From: an uncultured Microbulbifer sp.
GTDB lineage: Bacteria > Pseudomonadota > Gammaproteobacteria > Pseudomonadales > Cellvibrionaceae
Length of the DNA: 56,319 nucleotides
Assembly (NCBI RefSeq): GCF_947498635.1
Contig: NZ_CANMKV010000029.1
Location: forward strand, 1-56,319
Reading direction: 5' to 3'
Each line of letters begins with the position of its first letter. Position 1 is the stretch's first letter. The position numbers and the translations under genes are program-made. This document shows positions 45,984 through 53,782 of this stretch, piece after piece. The notes below the pieces were generated by a model, which was not told the DNA's origin, made no database searches, and worked only from the letters and a program-made list of their open reading frames with translations.

Positions 45984-47459
45984 ATGACCGTAAGAACCCG
46001 AATAGCACCGTCTCCAACCGGTGATCCCCATGTTGGTACCGCCTATATCGCTCTGTTTAATCAGTGTTTTGCCCGTGCCCAGGGTGGCCAGTTTGTGTTG
46101 CGTATCGAAGACACCGATCAGCAGCGCAGCACTCCGGAATCTGAGCAGGCGATTCTCGACAGCCTGCGTTGGTTGGGGCTGGACTGGCAGGAAGGACCCG
46201 ATGTAGGTGGCCCGCACGGCCCATACCGCCAGAGCGAGCGCGGCGATATTTACAAAACCCACTGCGATGAGCTGGTAGAAAAGGGCCACGCCTTCCACTG
46301 CTATCGCACGTCAGAAGAACTGGAACAGTTGCGCGAAGGTTTGCGTGAAGCCGGGCGCACCTCACTGAAACCCAGCGATTTGGCATTGCCGGAAGAAGAG
46401 GTGGAAAAACGTCGTGCCGCCGGTGCCCCTTTCGTCGTGCGCATGAATGTACCGGAGAGCGGTACTTGCGTGGTGGAAGATCTGCTGCGCGGCTCTATCG
46501 AGATCGACTGGGCTCAAGTGGATGCGCAGATTCTGCTTAAGTCCGATGGTATGCCCACTTATCATCTGGCCAACGTGGTAGATGATCACCTGATGGAGAT
46601 CACCCACGTCCTGCGCGGGGAAGAGTGGATTAACTCGGCACCCAAGCACAAATTGCTGTACGAATATTTCGGCTGGGATATGCCGGTGCTCTGCCACCTG
46701 CCGCTGTTGCGTAATCCGGACAAAACCAAGCTGTCCAAGCGCAAGAATCCTACTTCTATTCTTTATTACCAGCGCGCCGGCTTTATGCCCGAAGCCCTGC
46801 TCAACTACTTGGGCCGCATGGGTTGGTCCATGCCCGATGAGCGCGAGAAGTTTTCACTGGAAGAAATGTTGGAAGACTTCGATATTCACCGCGTCTCTCT
46901 GGGTGGCCCGGTATTCGACGTGGAAAAACTGTCCTGGCTGAATGGTCTGTGGATTCGTGAGTTGGAGAACGAACAGCTCGCCGACCGTTTGATCGACTGG
47001 ATGTTTAACCGCGAAAACCTGCTCAAGGTACTGCCCCACGCCAGGGAGCGCATGGAGACGTTTGGCGACTTCGCACCACTGGTGAGTTTCCTTGCCGCGG
47101 GCCAGCTGCCACTCAGTGAAGAGAGCTTCAAGGGGAACAAGCTGGAGTTGGATGAGCAGAAGAAGTTGCTGCAATTCGCCCTGTGGCGCTTGGAAGCCCT
47201 ACGCGCCTGGGACCGCGACAGCATCTTCCAGGCCGTGAAGGCTCTGGCCACGGCCATGGAGATCAAGCTCAAGGACTTCAACGCGCCCCTGTTTGTCGCC
47301 ATCAGCGGCACCACCGCCTCTTTCTCAGTAATGGACGCTATGGTATTGCTGGGCCCCGACCTCAGCCGCGCCCGCCTGCGCCAGGCCATCGACGCCCTGG
47401 GTGGCGCCGGGAAGAAAGTGCTCAAGCGCTGGGAAAAGGAGTACGCCTTACTCCCGTAA
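45984..47459 (+). CDS. gltX: glutamyl-tRNA synthetase
   Basis: A 491-residue class I synthetase. The HIGH-type motif is [19 protein letters not shown] near residue 7 and the KMSKS-type motif is KLSKRKNPT near residue 255. The C-terminal anticodon-binding helical domain ends [26 protein letters not shown]. It charges tRNA-Glu. The start ATG gives [13 protein letters not shown], typical of the family. It is followed by tRNA-Ala, a common pairing in gammaproteobacteria. Confidence 0.97.
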   Translation: MTVRTRIAPSPTGDPHVGTAYIALFNQCFARAQGGQFVLRIEDTDQQRSTPESEQAILDSLRWLGLDWQEGPDVGGPHGPYRQSERGDIYKTHCDELVEKGHAFHCYRTSEELEQLREGLREAGRTSLKPSDLALPEEEVEKRRAAGAPFVVRMNVPESGTCVVEDLLRGSIEIDWAQVDAQILLKSDGMPTYHLANVVDDHLMEITHVLRGEEWINSAPKHKLLYEYFGWDMPVLCHLPLLRNPDKTKLSKRKNPTSILYYQRAGFMPEALLNYLGRMGWSMPDEREKFSLEEMLEDFDIHRVSLGGPVFDVEKLSWLNGLWIRELENEQLADRLIDWMFNRENLLKVLPHARERMETFGDFAPLVSFLAAGQLPLSEESFKGNKLELDEQKKLLQFALWRLEALRAWDRDSIFQAVKALATAMEIKLKDFNAPLFVAISGTTASFSVMDAMVLLGPDLSRARLRQAIDALGGAGKKVLKRWEKEYALLP

Positions 47460-47466
47460 GTACTCA

Positions 47467-47486
47467 CAGCCCCCGGCAGGGGGCTG
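47467..47486 (+). terminator. terminator-like hairpin after gltX
   Basis: A perfect 8-bp GC-rich stem CAGCCCCC/GGGGGCTG with a 4-base loop starts seven bases after the gltX stop; the T-run is very short. Confidence 0.55.
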
Positions 47487-47532
47487 TTCCGGGTTTGACG
47501 CTAACTAACTGATTAAAAAGTTATTTTTTCTG

Positions 47533-47560
47533 TTGACAGGCGCCTAAACCTTGCTAAAAT
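47533..47560 (+). promoter_or_regulatory. promoter of tRNA-Ala
   Basis: A perfect -35 TTGACA (47533-47538), 16-base spacer and -10 TAAAAT (47555-47560) are followed by a GC-rich discriminator (GCGCCTCGC), the kind associated with stringent control of stable RNA genes. Confidence 0.75.
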
Positions 47561-47605
47561 GCGCCTCGCTTTCAACGGAAACGTTAAGCAAAGCAAAAAG
47601 GATTT

Positions 47606-47681
47606 GGGGCTATAGCTCAGCTGGGAGAGCGCAACACTGGCAGTGTTGAGGTCAGCGGTTCGATCCCGCTTAGCTCCACCA
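47606..47681 (+). tRNA. tRNA-Ala (anticodon GGC)
   Basis: A 76-base cloverleaf. The acceptor GGGGCTA pairs with TAGCTCC (one G-U), followed by discriminator A and an encoded CCA. The D-arm is GCTC...GAGC. The anticodon stem CAACA/TGTTG holds the loop CTGGCAG with anticodon GGC at 47639-47641. The T-arm is AGCGG-TTCGATC-CCGCT. It is the likely attachment site of the element to the right. Confidence 0.95.
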
Positions 47682-47737
47682 AATTTCCCTTGTCTATCAA
47701 GGGGTTGCGGAGGAAGAGAAATCGACTTCTGCAAGGT

Positions 47738-47779
47738 GTACATAAACTGCACACAAACCCGTACATAAACTTACGGGTT
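47738..47779. repeat. direct repeats and palindrome near the attachment site
   Basis: GTACATAAACT occurs at 47738-47748 and again at 47761-47771 (period 23). The second copy begins inside a 7-bp inverted repeat AACCCGT/ACGGGTT (47756-47779). Their position 57-98 bases from the tRNA end fits integrase arm-type or excisionase binding sites, which is an inference. Confidence 0.5.
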
Positions 47780-47781
47780 AC

Positions 47782-47810
47782 AAAAAAGGGCCTTTCTGGC
47801 CCTTTTTTTT
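47782..47810 (+). terminator. strong rho-independent terminator
   Basis: An 11-bp stem AAAAAAGGGCC/GGCCCTTTTTT (47782-47792, 47798-47808) with a 5-base loop and a T-run to 47810. It ends the tRNA transcript and works in both directions, insulating the element from host transcription. Confidence 0.85.
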
Positions 47811-47950
47811 CGTCTGGAATTTCTCCTTACCCTCCTTCCTAATGTTGTTATTTACGAATTGGGCTAGATAGCGACTTAGTGTGTAATTGATTTTTAGGTA
47901 ACTTGGATAGCTATGTGCTCTGCTTTCTTGACCCATAAGTGAAATTAAGC

Positions 47951-47965
47951 TGCAATTTCATTGCA
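47951..47965 (+). promoter_or_regulatory. palindrome upstream of the DUF4238 gene
   Basis: TGCAAT-TTC-ATTGCA is a perfect 6-bp inverted repeat. It overlaps the -10 position of a possible promoter whose -35 is TTGACC at 47928-47933 (17-base spacer), 68 bases before the gene. It could be an operator. Confidence 0.4.
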
Positions 47966-48033
47966 AATACCTACGCATAAAGAAAGGTGCTAAATTATAT
48001 TTTTTGTATATATACGCTTGGTTAAATTTAATT

Positions 48034-48897
48034 ATGAATAATCCTAAGAAGCATCACTACATACCTAAGTCGTATCAACTTCTGTTTTCTTTAGATGATA
48101 AAAATCTTTTCTATTTTGATAAGGAAAATCCCAAATCTAGACCTATAGGCCCTGCTGGGCCTAAGAGTTTTTGTGTCGAAGGGTATCTTTATTCTCTGAC
48201 AGGGGAGGCAGCAAAAACTGCTGATTCAACAACCACAATTGAAAATCCAATATTGTCTACCATTGATGGACGTTTCTCTGACGAGGTAAAGAAGTTAATA
48301 TCAAGTAATACAGATAAAAGTGATGTTTGTCTCTACGCTCTAGCGAGTTTTTTGGGGTTCTTATCGGCGAGACACCCCGTAACCATTAAAAATTACCAAA
48401 GTGATTTTGATGAAGCGATTATACGTCACGCACTAGAGCGCGTGAGACAAGACGAGCGGAGCTGGGTTATGGCTGAGGAGATGGGGTTGGATCTGAGTGA
48501 TGATAGTCAATTTGTGGACTTGTCATTTTCAGAGTCGCGGAATATTTCGCTGTTAAAGATGGTTGAAAATGCAAAGAATAATGCTGAATATATCCATGAT
48601 TCTATGAGATGGCTATTCATGTATTCACTTGAGGAAGATCTTTTGCTTTGTGACAATCCATTCATTATGAAAAATGAACCGATCGAGATTGGTGGACTGT
48701 TTAATAAAAATGATGGTTTCCTGGCTTTAGTTCCTCTTTCTCGGCAATTGTGTTTGGCTTTGTCGCCTAAAAAGAGGGATATTGATTATCTTTATATGAA
48801 GAAAAAGCATGTCGAAGAGGTAAATAGCCTGCTTATGGGTAATGCTAAGCGTTGGGTGATTAGTTCTAGCCGGGAGGGGTTAGAAAATAAATTTTAG
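48034..48897 (+). CDS. DUF4238 family protein, probable accessory cargo
   Basis: A 287-residue soluble protein. The start KKHHYIPKSYQLLFSLDDKNLFYFDK is the DUF4238 signature (HHxxPxxY); a later family-like segment is LLLCDNPFIM. No signal peptide or membrane segment. The biochemical function is unknown; members are often seen in accessory and defence-rich loci, which I state from memory. The codon use is strongly AT-rich, unlike the int operon. It sits alone between tRNA-Ala and the integrase, facing it, a typical place for cargo carried by a prophage or satellite. The ATG at 48034 is chosen; the frame is open to 48004 but starts there with unrelated hydrophobic residues. Confidence 0.75.
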   Translation: MNNPKKHHYIPKSYQLLFSLDDKNLFYFDKENPKSRPIGPAGPKSFCVEGYLYSLTGEAAKTADSTTTIENPILSTIDGRFSDEVKKLISSNTDKSDVCLYALASFLGFLSARHPVTIKNYQSDFDEAIIRHALERVRQDERSWVMAEEMGLDLSDDSQFVDLSFSESRNISLLKMVENAKNNAEYIHDSMRWLFMYSLEEDLLLCDNPFIMKNEPIEIGGLFNKNDGFLALVPLSRQLCLALSPKKRDIDYLYMKKKHVEEVNSLLMGNAKRWVISSSREGLENKF

Positions 48898-48957
48898 CTA
48901 TAGTTGCGTTTAAAGTGTCGGGTGAAAACGTGATTTATAAATGTGTATTCCACTCAT

Positions 48958-50160
48958 TTAGAATTCTCTCCCAATTGCCTGCTCATCCAAATAGATGCTG
49001 ATCTCCTCATAATCAATACCGTGTCCTGCTTGATACGATTGGGTTACCCGCTCATCAGTATGCGCCATCAATTGCTGTACTGATTTTACGTCGTACCCCA
49101 TTCGCTTAAACCGGTCTGAGGCGAGACTGCGCACTTCATGGAAACTGGGTGGGGTTTGGTCTTTGGGCAAGCCGATATAAAGTCCAGTAGCGTTGCGAAC
49201 TTCGGTAAACATATCGCTCAGTCGGTCGGGGATTACCTGGCAAACATGCTCTTTAATTTTTCCTGTCCGCCGTTGCTTGGGTGTGTGGCTCAGTATGTAG
49301 GGGCAGCGGTAATTTCTTAGACTGAGTTCTCTTGCACGGCTAATAAGTTTGCCGAGTTGTTGGTGGGTTTTTAAATTAAAACTTAAATGGCTGGCGGCGA
49401 GGCTATCCCTTTGTGCTTCAGATTTATTAATTGTCTTGCGCAGATGGTCACCTTGCAGGTGTTTCTCAAAGTTCAGCTCGCAAATATCAGCCCGGCGCAT
49501 TGTAGTTAGCATGCTGACACCCATGGCAACCTGTAGCGCTTCATAGCCTAACTCCCCGGCCTTTTCATAGATGCTCCAGTAAGCTTCCAGGGTTAAGCGT
49601 TGGCGCTTTTTAATGGGCTTTCCTTTTTCCAGCAGGCGCGGTCGGTCATCGGCTGTGGTGAAGGGGTTGCTTTCGAGCTTGCATAATCCCTCGGCCATTA
49701 GGAAATTAAAGAATTTATTAAACTCCGCGCGGCGCGCATGTTGCTGGTGATAGGTAAGGGATTCCCACCATTTGCGCAAGTCAGCCAATTTGGCTTTATG
49801 TATAGAGATGGCTTCGAAGTCTTCGCCAAACCTTTTCAGGGCGTTACAACGATTGCGCCAGCTGGACTTGTTGGATAGGCGTGGGTCATTTTCAATGCGC
49901 CAATCTATATAGCGTGCAGCGTGGTAGGCAAAGCTAGCTCTATCAGGCGCTTTCGCCGGCTTGCGTTCTACCTTTATACCTCGTTGAGCATTAGCTTGCT
50001 CAGCCATGCGAATAGCTTCTTCAAGCGATGCAGAGAAAACTTTATCCGTAAGATCGGGGCGACGATAGCGCCAATAGTTTTCCCGCCCGCGTGAATCTGG
50101 ATATAGGTTATCGGGTAATAAAGTGTCACCCACCATACGGGGTTTTTTAGGTCTGGCCAT
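48958..50160 (-). CDS. int: tyrosine-type integrase (lambda-like)
   Basis: A 400-residue site-specific recombinase. The N-terminal arm-binding part is MARPKKPRMVGDTLLPDNLY then YWRYRRPD. The core-binding SAM-like domain spans about residues 75-180. The catalytic domain carries the first arginine (TTMRRADICEL), HEVRSLAS (H-x-x-R), MAHTDERVTQSY with the final histidine and nucleophilic tyrosine. It should integrate the element at tRNA-Ala. Its gene is convergent with DUF4238, and xis lies directly upstream, so the two come from the leftward early transcript. Confidence 0.93.
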   Translation of the reverse strand: MARPKKPRMVGDTLLPDNLYPDSRGRENYWRYRRPDLTDKVFSASLEEAIRMAEQANAQRGIKVERKPAKAPDRASFAYHAARYIDWRIENDPRLSNKSSWRNRCNALKRFGEDFEAISIHKAKLADLRKWWESLTYHQQHARRAEFNKFFNFLMAEGLCKLESNPFTTADDRPRLLEKGKPIKKRQRLTLEAYWSIYEKAGELGYEALQVAMGVSMLTTMRRADICELNFEKHLQGDHLRKTINKSEAQRDSLAASHLSFNLKTHQQLGKLISRARELSLRNYRCPYILSHTPKQRRTGKIKEHVCQVIPDRLSDMFTEVRNATGLYIGLPKDQTPPSFHEVRSLASDRFKRMGYDVKSVQQLMAHTDERVTQSYQAGHGIDYEEISIYLDEQAIGREF

Positions 50161-50190
50161 TTCCTTGCTCGCCTACTGCTTAATCTGTTC

Positions 50191-50436
50191 TCAGCCTGCC
50201 AACAGGTCTAGCCCGCTTCTGGGCTGGCCATCGTTGGCAGAAGTGTTCTGGGCTGGGGTTTTGCCGGTATGGTCGCGTATGGCGAATCGGTCGGCATCCA
50301 CATAGGGCTCCCCGGCGATGATCTGGCCGGGGATATGCTCGGCCTCTATCCACTCCAAGATTTTCTCTTTGCCTGGGCGGGAGCCTTTTTCGAATTGCTC
50401 TTTGGCCCAGGTGATCCCTTTAACCAGCTTACCCAT
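50191..50436 (-). CDS. xis: excisionase-like protein
   Basis: An 81-residue small basic-acidic protein. The segment WAKEQFEKGSRPGKEKILEWIEAEHIPGQII, then PYVDADRF, resembles winged-helix excisionases (compare the R-x5-VRRW and Y-L pattern of lambda Xis). GGAGG lies eight bases before the ATG at 50436, so the longer frame to 50478 is rejected. It overlaps the end of the upstream gene by 8 bases and precedes int. Confidence 0.8.
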   Translation of the reverse strand: MGKLVKGITWAKEQFEKGSRPGKEKILEWIEAEHIPGQIIAGEPYVDADRFAIRDHTGKTPAQNTSANDGQPRSGLDLLAG

Positions 50437-51361
50437 TGGGCAGCCCTCCCTGACTCGCCAGGAAGTATCCCCGGCCATTTTTATTGAGTGTTCCTGCTTG
50501 TTGCAGTGCTTTGAAAACAGGATTAACGGTTTCGTAGCGAAGGCGTAGATCTTTAATGATGTTGCGCATCACTGGCTTCGGGCCGAACTCCCCAACACTG
50601 ATTCGCTGGGCCAGTTGCTGTTGTTCTTCATTAAGGTGAGCGGTGTGTAACGGTTGTGTTTCCAGCGTTTCAGGCTGTTGCAACGGTTTAGTGGCGCGTT
50701 TTGCAACTGTTGCAGCGGCGTTAAATGCGAGCAATGCGACCAGTCCCACTATGTCTGTGATGATGGCCAGGACGAGGAAGCCAATATGCTGAACCTTTGC
50801 CGGGTCTGCCTTGAGGGTGCCCGCCAAGCTGCTAAAGGCGCTGTGCGTGCTGGGTGTTTGCTCGATGGTGGATAGCTTTTCTATCAGCTGGGTGCGCTCA
50901 GTCTCCAATGTGGATAACTGCGCAGCGGTATGAAGGGCGCGTTGGCGGTAGCCGTTGTTGGCATCGGTATTGATCAGGCCGTTTAAGGTGTTGATCTGCT
51001 GTTGCAGGCTGTTGAGCTGCTGTTGCAACGCTCGGTATTCCTGGCTGTTGCGGGCACTGCGTTGTTGCTGCTCTTCGCTGTGGGTGGCGAGGAATCCAAC
51101 GGTAGCGACAATGCTGATCAGTACCAGCAGGGGCCAAAGGCTGAGTAGGGCATAACCACTCACCTGGCCCTGGTTGCGCAACCAAAGCCCGAGCGGGGCG
51201 AAGCTGAACTTGCACAGCTCCAGGGCCACCGCCGTGGCACCGGCCACCAGCTGCCCGCCCAAGCCTGCGGGCATGGATACCCACAGCTGCACGGTAAACA
51301 CGAGACTGGTGCCGCAGAAGATCAACGCGGCGATGCCGGTGAGGGATTGCCAGAGCTTCAC
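50429..51361 (-). CDS. membrane protein with coiled coil and C-terminal HTH-like domain
   Basis: A 310-residue protein, unusual layout. Three hydrophobic segments in the first 100 residues (IAALIFCGTSLVFTVQLWV; AGATAVALELCKFSFAPLG; LLSLWPLLVLISIVATVGF) are followed by a glutamine-rich coiled coil at about 95-165 (EEQQQRSARNSQEYRALQQQ). A fourth segment is HIGFLVLAIITDIVGLVALL. The C-terminal domain of about 70 residues reads GPKPVMRNIIKDLRLRYETVNPVFKALQQAGTLN, like a winged helix. It uses a GTG start with a 4-base overlap (GTGA) to the upstream gene. A membrane-tethered DNA-binding or partition role is possible; I do not recognise the family. Confidence 0.6.
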   Translation of the reverse strand: MKLWQSLTGIAALIFCGTSLVFTVQLWVSMPAGLGGQLVAGATAVALELCKFSFAPLGLWLRNQGQVSGYALLSLWPLLVLISIVATVGFLATHSEEQQQRSARNSQEYRALQQQLNSLQQQINTLNGLINTDANNGYRQRALHTAAQLSTLETERTQLIEKLSTIEQTPSTHSAFSSLAGTLKADPAKVQHIGFLVLAIITDIVGLVALLAFNAAATVAKRATKPLQQPETLETQPLHTAHLNEEQQQLAQRISVGEFGPKPVMRNIIKDLRLRYETVNPVFKALQQAGTLNKNGRGYFLASQGGLPNG

Positions 51362-51804
51362 GCGGCTCTCCCTTTTTCCTGTTTGCGACTTGGCAGAATC
51401 TCCGCCTGCCAGCCGTGGTCTTTGTAGTGGTTGGGGTTGGCTTGGTTTTGGATGGTGTCTAATTCTGGGCGCACTAATTCGGCAAGGTCATTAAGGCGGA
51501 CACCGTAGGCTTCGAATTCGGTTGAATCAGTGTAGGTTTCACCTTCTGGGGTTTTACACTCAACAAATACCGTTACCAGCCAGTGGTGTTGCCAATTGAG
51601 GATTTCGTGCTGGAGCTTGGCGCGGGCGATATCACCCACAGCACCGCGTTGGCGTCGATGGGTGATTTTTAAAATGGGATCGCCCTCTGTATCCAGGCCG
51701 GTACTGCTACGCGCGGTGAGGATTAAACCGGGTAGCCAGCGGTTAACCAAGCGGGCATGTTGAGCCTGTCTGCTCATGGGTTTGCGGGGTTTACACTTGG
51801 CCAT
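51358..51804 (-). CDS. element protein of unknown function
   Basis: A 148-residue basic protein (MAKCKPRKPMSRQAQHARLVNRW) with a central segment LQHEILNWQHHWLVTVFVECKTPEGETYTDSTEFEAYGVRL. No motif I know. Translationally coupled to the membrane protein gene by a GTGA overlap, so the two probably act together. Confidence 0.6.
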   Translation of the reverse strand: MAKCKPRKPMSRQAQHARLVNRWLPGLILTARSSTGLDTEGDPILKITHRRQRGAVGDIARAKLQHEILNWQHHWLVTVFVECKTPEGETYTDSTEFEAYGVRLNDLAELVRPELDTIQNQANPNHYKDHGWQAEILPSRKQEKGRAA

Positions 51805-51871
51805 TCTCTATTACTCAATCTCTTCTACCCACAAAGCCCGCACTGGGCGGGCTTGGATCGGAATTTAGTGT

Positions 51872-52141
51872 TCAGCAGGCCTGGGGCTGGGTGCTTTCGA
51901 AAAACCCTGCTGGGCAGGTCTTTTCTTTCCGTTCCTTTAGCTTTCCATCCACTACGCTGTAAATTTTTGCGGTGTCTGTTTTCTTGTCGAATATTTGTAC
52001 CCAGCTGGCGAAAATATCGTTTTTAGCAATTTGTGTTGCCACTTCAAAGGCTTCTTTTTCTGTGTGGTATGACTGCTTAAAATCTTTCACGCCACCCATC
52101 ATTAGGTTGTAGGCGCCGCTAAATAGAGCGTATCGTTTCAT
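51872..52141 (-). CDS. small element protein of unknown function
   Basis: An 89-residue soluble protein (MKRYALFSGAYNLMMGGVKDF...). It resembles a small alpha-beta fold with ATQIAKNDIFASWVQIFDKKT and ends with a Cys-containing tail. GGGAG lies six bases before the ATG, a good translation start. No family recognised. Confidence 0.6.
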   Translation of the reverse strand: MKRYALFSGAYNLMMGGVKDFKQSYHTEKEAFEVATQIAKNDIFASWVQIFDKKTDTAKIYSVVDGKLKERKEKTCPAGFFESTQPQAC

Positions 52142-52226
52142 TGGTTTCTCCCATTTTTAAAATGGGCTCCATACCGGCAGCCCTAACGGTTACAGCTGAC
52201 TGATGCGCCTGGGCGCGGTTAAATTT

Positions 52227-52514
52227 TTAGCTGGCTTTGGGTATTGGCTTGTCTTCAACAAAGTCGCGGATCCAGACCATGCCTTTAGCGGTTACCTTGG
52301 TGGTGATGTACTGCACCTTTACCGGACCACGGTTATATTCGGAGATCTCTGCAATGAGCAGTTGCTGCGAAACAGCCTGTTTTGTTGGCGTGTTGCGCAT
52401 GGGTTCGCGGTTATACAGCAAGCCGTTTTCCCGCATTAATTTCAGTAGGGTATTTCTACCCAGTTTTACCTCTCTGGCGGCTTGGGTGATGGTGAAGGTT
52501 TTTACCTTTTTCAC
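52227..52514 (-). CDS. KilAC-like phage antirepressor domain protein
   Basis: A 95-residue protein matching the KilA C-terminal (phage antirepressor) pattern. It reads TITQAAREVKLGRNTLLKLMRENGLLYN, then a central strand region, then KVQYITTKVTAKGMVWI. It begins at a GTG overlapping the stop of the preceding small gene, with AGGAGG upstream. An antirepressor in the early operon could help induction by binding the S24 repressor or DNA; this is an inference. Confidence 0.75.
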   Translation of the reverse strand: MKKVKTFTITQAAREVKLGRNTLLKLMRENGLLYNREPMRNTPTKQAVSQQLLIAEISEYNRGPVKVQYITTKVTAKGMVWIRDFVEDKPIPKAS

Positions 52515-52660
52515 ACTGCCTCCTGTTTTTTGGGTTTTATTTGTGGGGTTTGGGCTTGTTGAGCTGCGAGTTTGCGCAGTTGATTTATTTGGATTTGTTG
52601 TAGCTGTACTGTGCGTGCTAGCTCTTCGTAAAGTTCTAAAATCCGGCTAAATTGACTCAT
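52511..52660 (-). CDS. 49-residue coiled-coil peptide in the early operon
   Basis: A short gene, 49 residues: MSQFSRILELYEELART, then VQLQQIQINQLRKLAAQQ and a lysine-rich tail. The heptad-like leucine/isoleucine spacing suggests a coiled coil. Its ATG overlaps the stop of the upstream gene (ATGA) and its own TGA overlaps the GTG of the KilAC gene, which argues strongly that it is translated. Confidence 0.6.
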   Translation of the reverse strand: MSQFSRILELYEELARTVQLQQIQINQLRKLAAQQAQTPQIKPKKQEAV

Positions 52661-52830
52661 GGCTTAACCCCGTTTTTTTTGAACGTCCTTTCTCTGCCGA
52701 TGGCCTGCTCCCAGTATCGGCAGGGCTGACAGTTCCAGCTGCGTAATTGCAATTGCCCGTTAAATACGGGTTCTGCGGGGTTCCCGCATTGGCGGCAAGG
52801 CATTTGCGGGAGCGGCTGGGTTTGGCTCAC
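52657..52830 (-). CDS. small zinc-ribbon-like protein
   Basis: A 57-residue protein with four cysteines as two pairs, CRQCG and CQPCRYW, 23 residues apart, a probable zinc ribbon. I use the GTG at 52830, whose GTGA overlaps the stop of the upstream gene and is preceded by AGGAAGG. The longer frame to 52866 would run inside that gene. Confidence 0.6.
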   Translation of the reverse strand: MSQTQPLPQMPCRQCGNPAEPVFNGQLQLRSWNCQPCRYWEQAIGRERTFKKNGVKP

Positions 52831-53129
52831 GCGGCTTCCTTCCTCTGTATTTCCAGGTGGTTCCATTCGCGGTAGAGGGCGTTTAGTTTTTTCTCGCCGT
52901 CTGCAATTACGCTTTGCGGTGCTCTGCCGTGGTAGCGCAGATTCATTACGTTGATTGCGTGTTCATAGTTGTCGCCATCCAGCAGGGAGAGGCTGGCAAC
53001 GGGGACGGCGAAATCCCTGCTATTCCAGGCCGAAAGCAAAACCTGTGCGGCGACTTCACTCGCGCCGGAGTTTCCATTGGCTACGTGGAGTAGGGTTTCT
53101 ACGCTCTGGGTGGGACTGAAAGTATTCAT
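52827..53129 (-). CDS. DUF7673-like element protein
   Basis: A 100-residue protein. The pattern ETLLHVANGNSGASEVAAQVLLSAWNSRDFAVPVASLSLLD resembles a family of small proteins on phages and plasmids that I remember as DUF7673. Function unknown. It overlaps the neighbours on both sides by four bases. Confidence 0.6.
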   Translation of the reverse strand: MNTFSPTQSVETLLHVANGNSGASEVAAQVLLSAWNSRDFAVPVASLSLLDGDNYEHAINVMNLRYHGRAPQSVIADGEKKLNALYREWNHLEIQRKEAA

Positions 53130-53314
53130 GCGGCATCACCTCCAAACGGTAGCCAGTCGTTGTGAGCAGGCTGTGCAGCGGCGGGCTTTGGCTGCACTAA
53201 GTGGATACGTTGCGATTTGTGGCTGCCGCAGTCGATCAATGCAATACGGCGTTTAAGGCGTTCAATATTGCTTTTACTCATAGCCGTTGGGTGTACAAAT
53301 ACGGTGGCGGTCAT
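53126..53314 (-). CDS. small element protein of unknown function
   Basis: A 62-residue basic protein (NIERLKRRIALIDCGSHKSQRIHL) with no recognised motif. It is held in the operon by ATGA-type overlaps with both neighbours. Confidence 0.5.
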   Translation of the reverse strand: MTATVFVHPTAMSKSNIERLKRRIALIDCGSHKSQRIHLVQPKPAAAQPAHNDWLPFGGDAA

Positions 53315-53652
53315 GCGATTCCCTCCCGGTTGTTGCGGATGCGGATAGTTCGAGCAGAGGGGCGGCGTTGGATGCGGGTGCGCAGTTGATCCTGTGCATC
53401 GGAACCAATACCGCTAATGATCGAGGCGATTAAGGCGAGCTGAATTAATCCGTGTTTAACCGCTTTGGCCACCGCGTCTGTGCTGTTGCGGGCGTGCAGC
53501 TTGTAAAAGCACTCGGCAAGCAGGTTGGTAACGTTGGTGACGGAGCACTGCATCGCCTGGGCGGTCTCGCGATTGGAGAGTCCACGCGCTCGATGCGTCA
53601 GCGCTTCGGCTTGGCGTGGGGCCAGTGGTCTGAGGTGAGTGGCGGTGTCCAT
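53311..53652 (-). CDS. LuxR-type helix-turn-helix protein, first gene of the leftward operon
   Basis: A 113-residue protein. Residues 8-70 are a LuxR-type DNA-binding domain: LAPRQAEALTHRARGLSNRETAQAMQCSVTNVTNLLAECFYKLHARNSTDAVAKAVKHGLI. No receiver or ligand domain. AGGG lies seven bases before the ATG, and the PL-like -10 lies 31 bases upstream. As the first early gene it stands where lambda N would, but no antiterminator is recognisable; it is likely a transcription regulator of later genes. Confidence 0.8.
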   Translation of the reverse strand: MDTATHLRPLAPRQAEALTHRARGLSNRETAQAMQCSVTNVTNLLAECFYKLHARNSTDAVAKAVKHGLIQLALIASIISGIGSDAQDQLRTRIQRRPSARTIRIRNNREGIA

Positions 53653-53682
53653 TTGGGTGCCCTGTCCTTAGTTGACATGTCG

Positions 53683-53711
53683 ACAATAGTAAAATCCTAT
53701 TTTTCCGTCAA
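53683..53711 (-). promoter_or_regulatory. PL-like early promoter
   Basis: On minus: -35 TTGACG (53711-53706), 17-base spacer, -10 TATTGT (53688-53683). The -10 is the same as in the rightward promoter, and the -35 differs by one base. Operator 53686-53700 covers the -10 and spacer, and operator 53711-53725 abuts the -35, so a bound repressor would block it. Confidence 0.7.
53686..53700. promoter_or_regulatory. operator OL-a
   Basis: ATAG-TAAAATC-CTAT, a 15-bp site with dyad ATAG/CTAT ends. It overlaps the -10 of the leftward promoter. Confidence 0.7.
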
Positions 53712-53725
53712 TAGGGTTTTACTAT
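53711..53725. promoter_or_regulatory. operator OL-b
   Basis: ATAG-GGTTTTA-CTAT. Read on minus it is ATAGTAAAACCCTAT, 14 of 15 bases equal to OL-a. The starts of the two sites are 25 bases apart, the same spacing as between two of the right-hand operators. Confidence 0.7.
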
Positions 53726-53782
53726 TTTGTCGTATTTGTTGCCACTGATAAGCTCAGATGCTCAACACGCGGAGCATGATTT

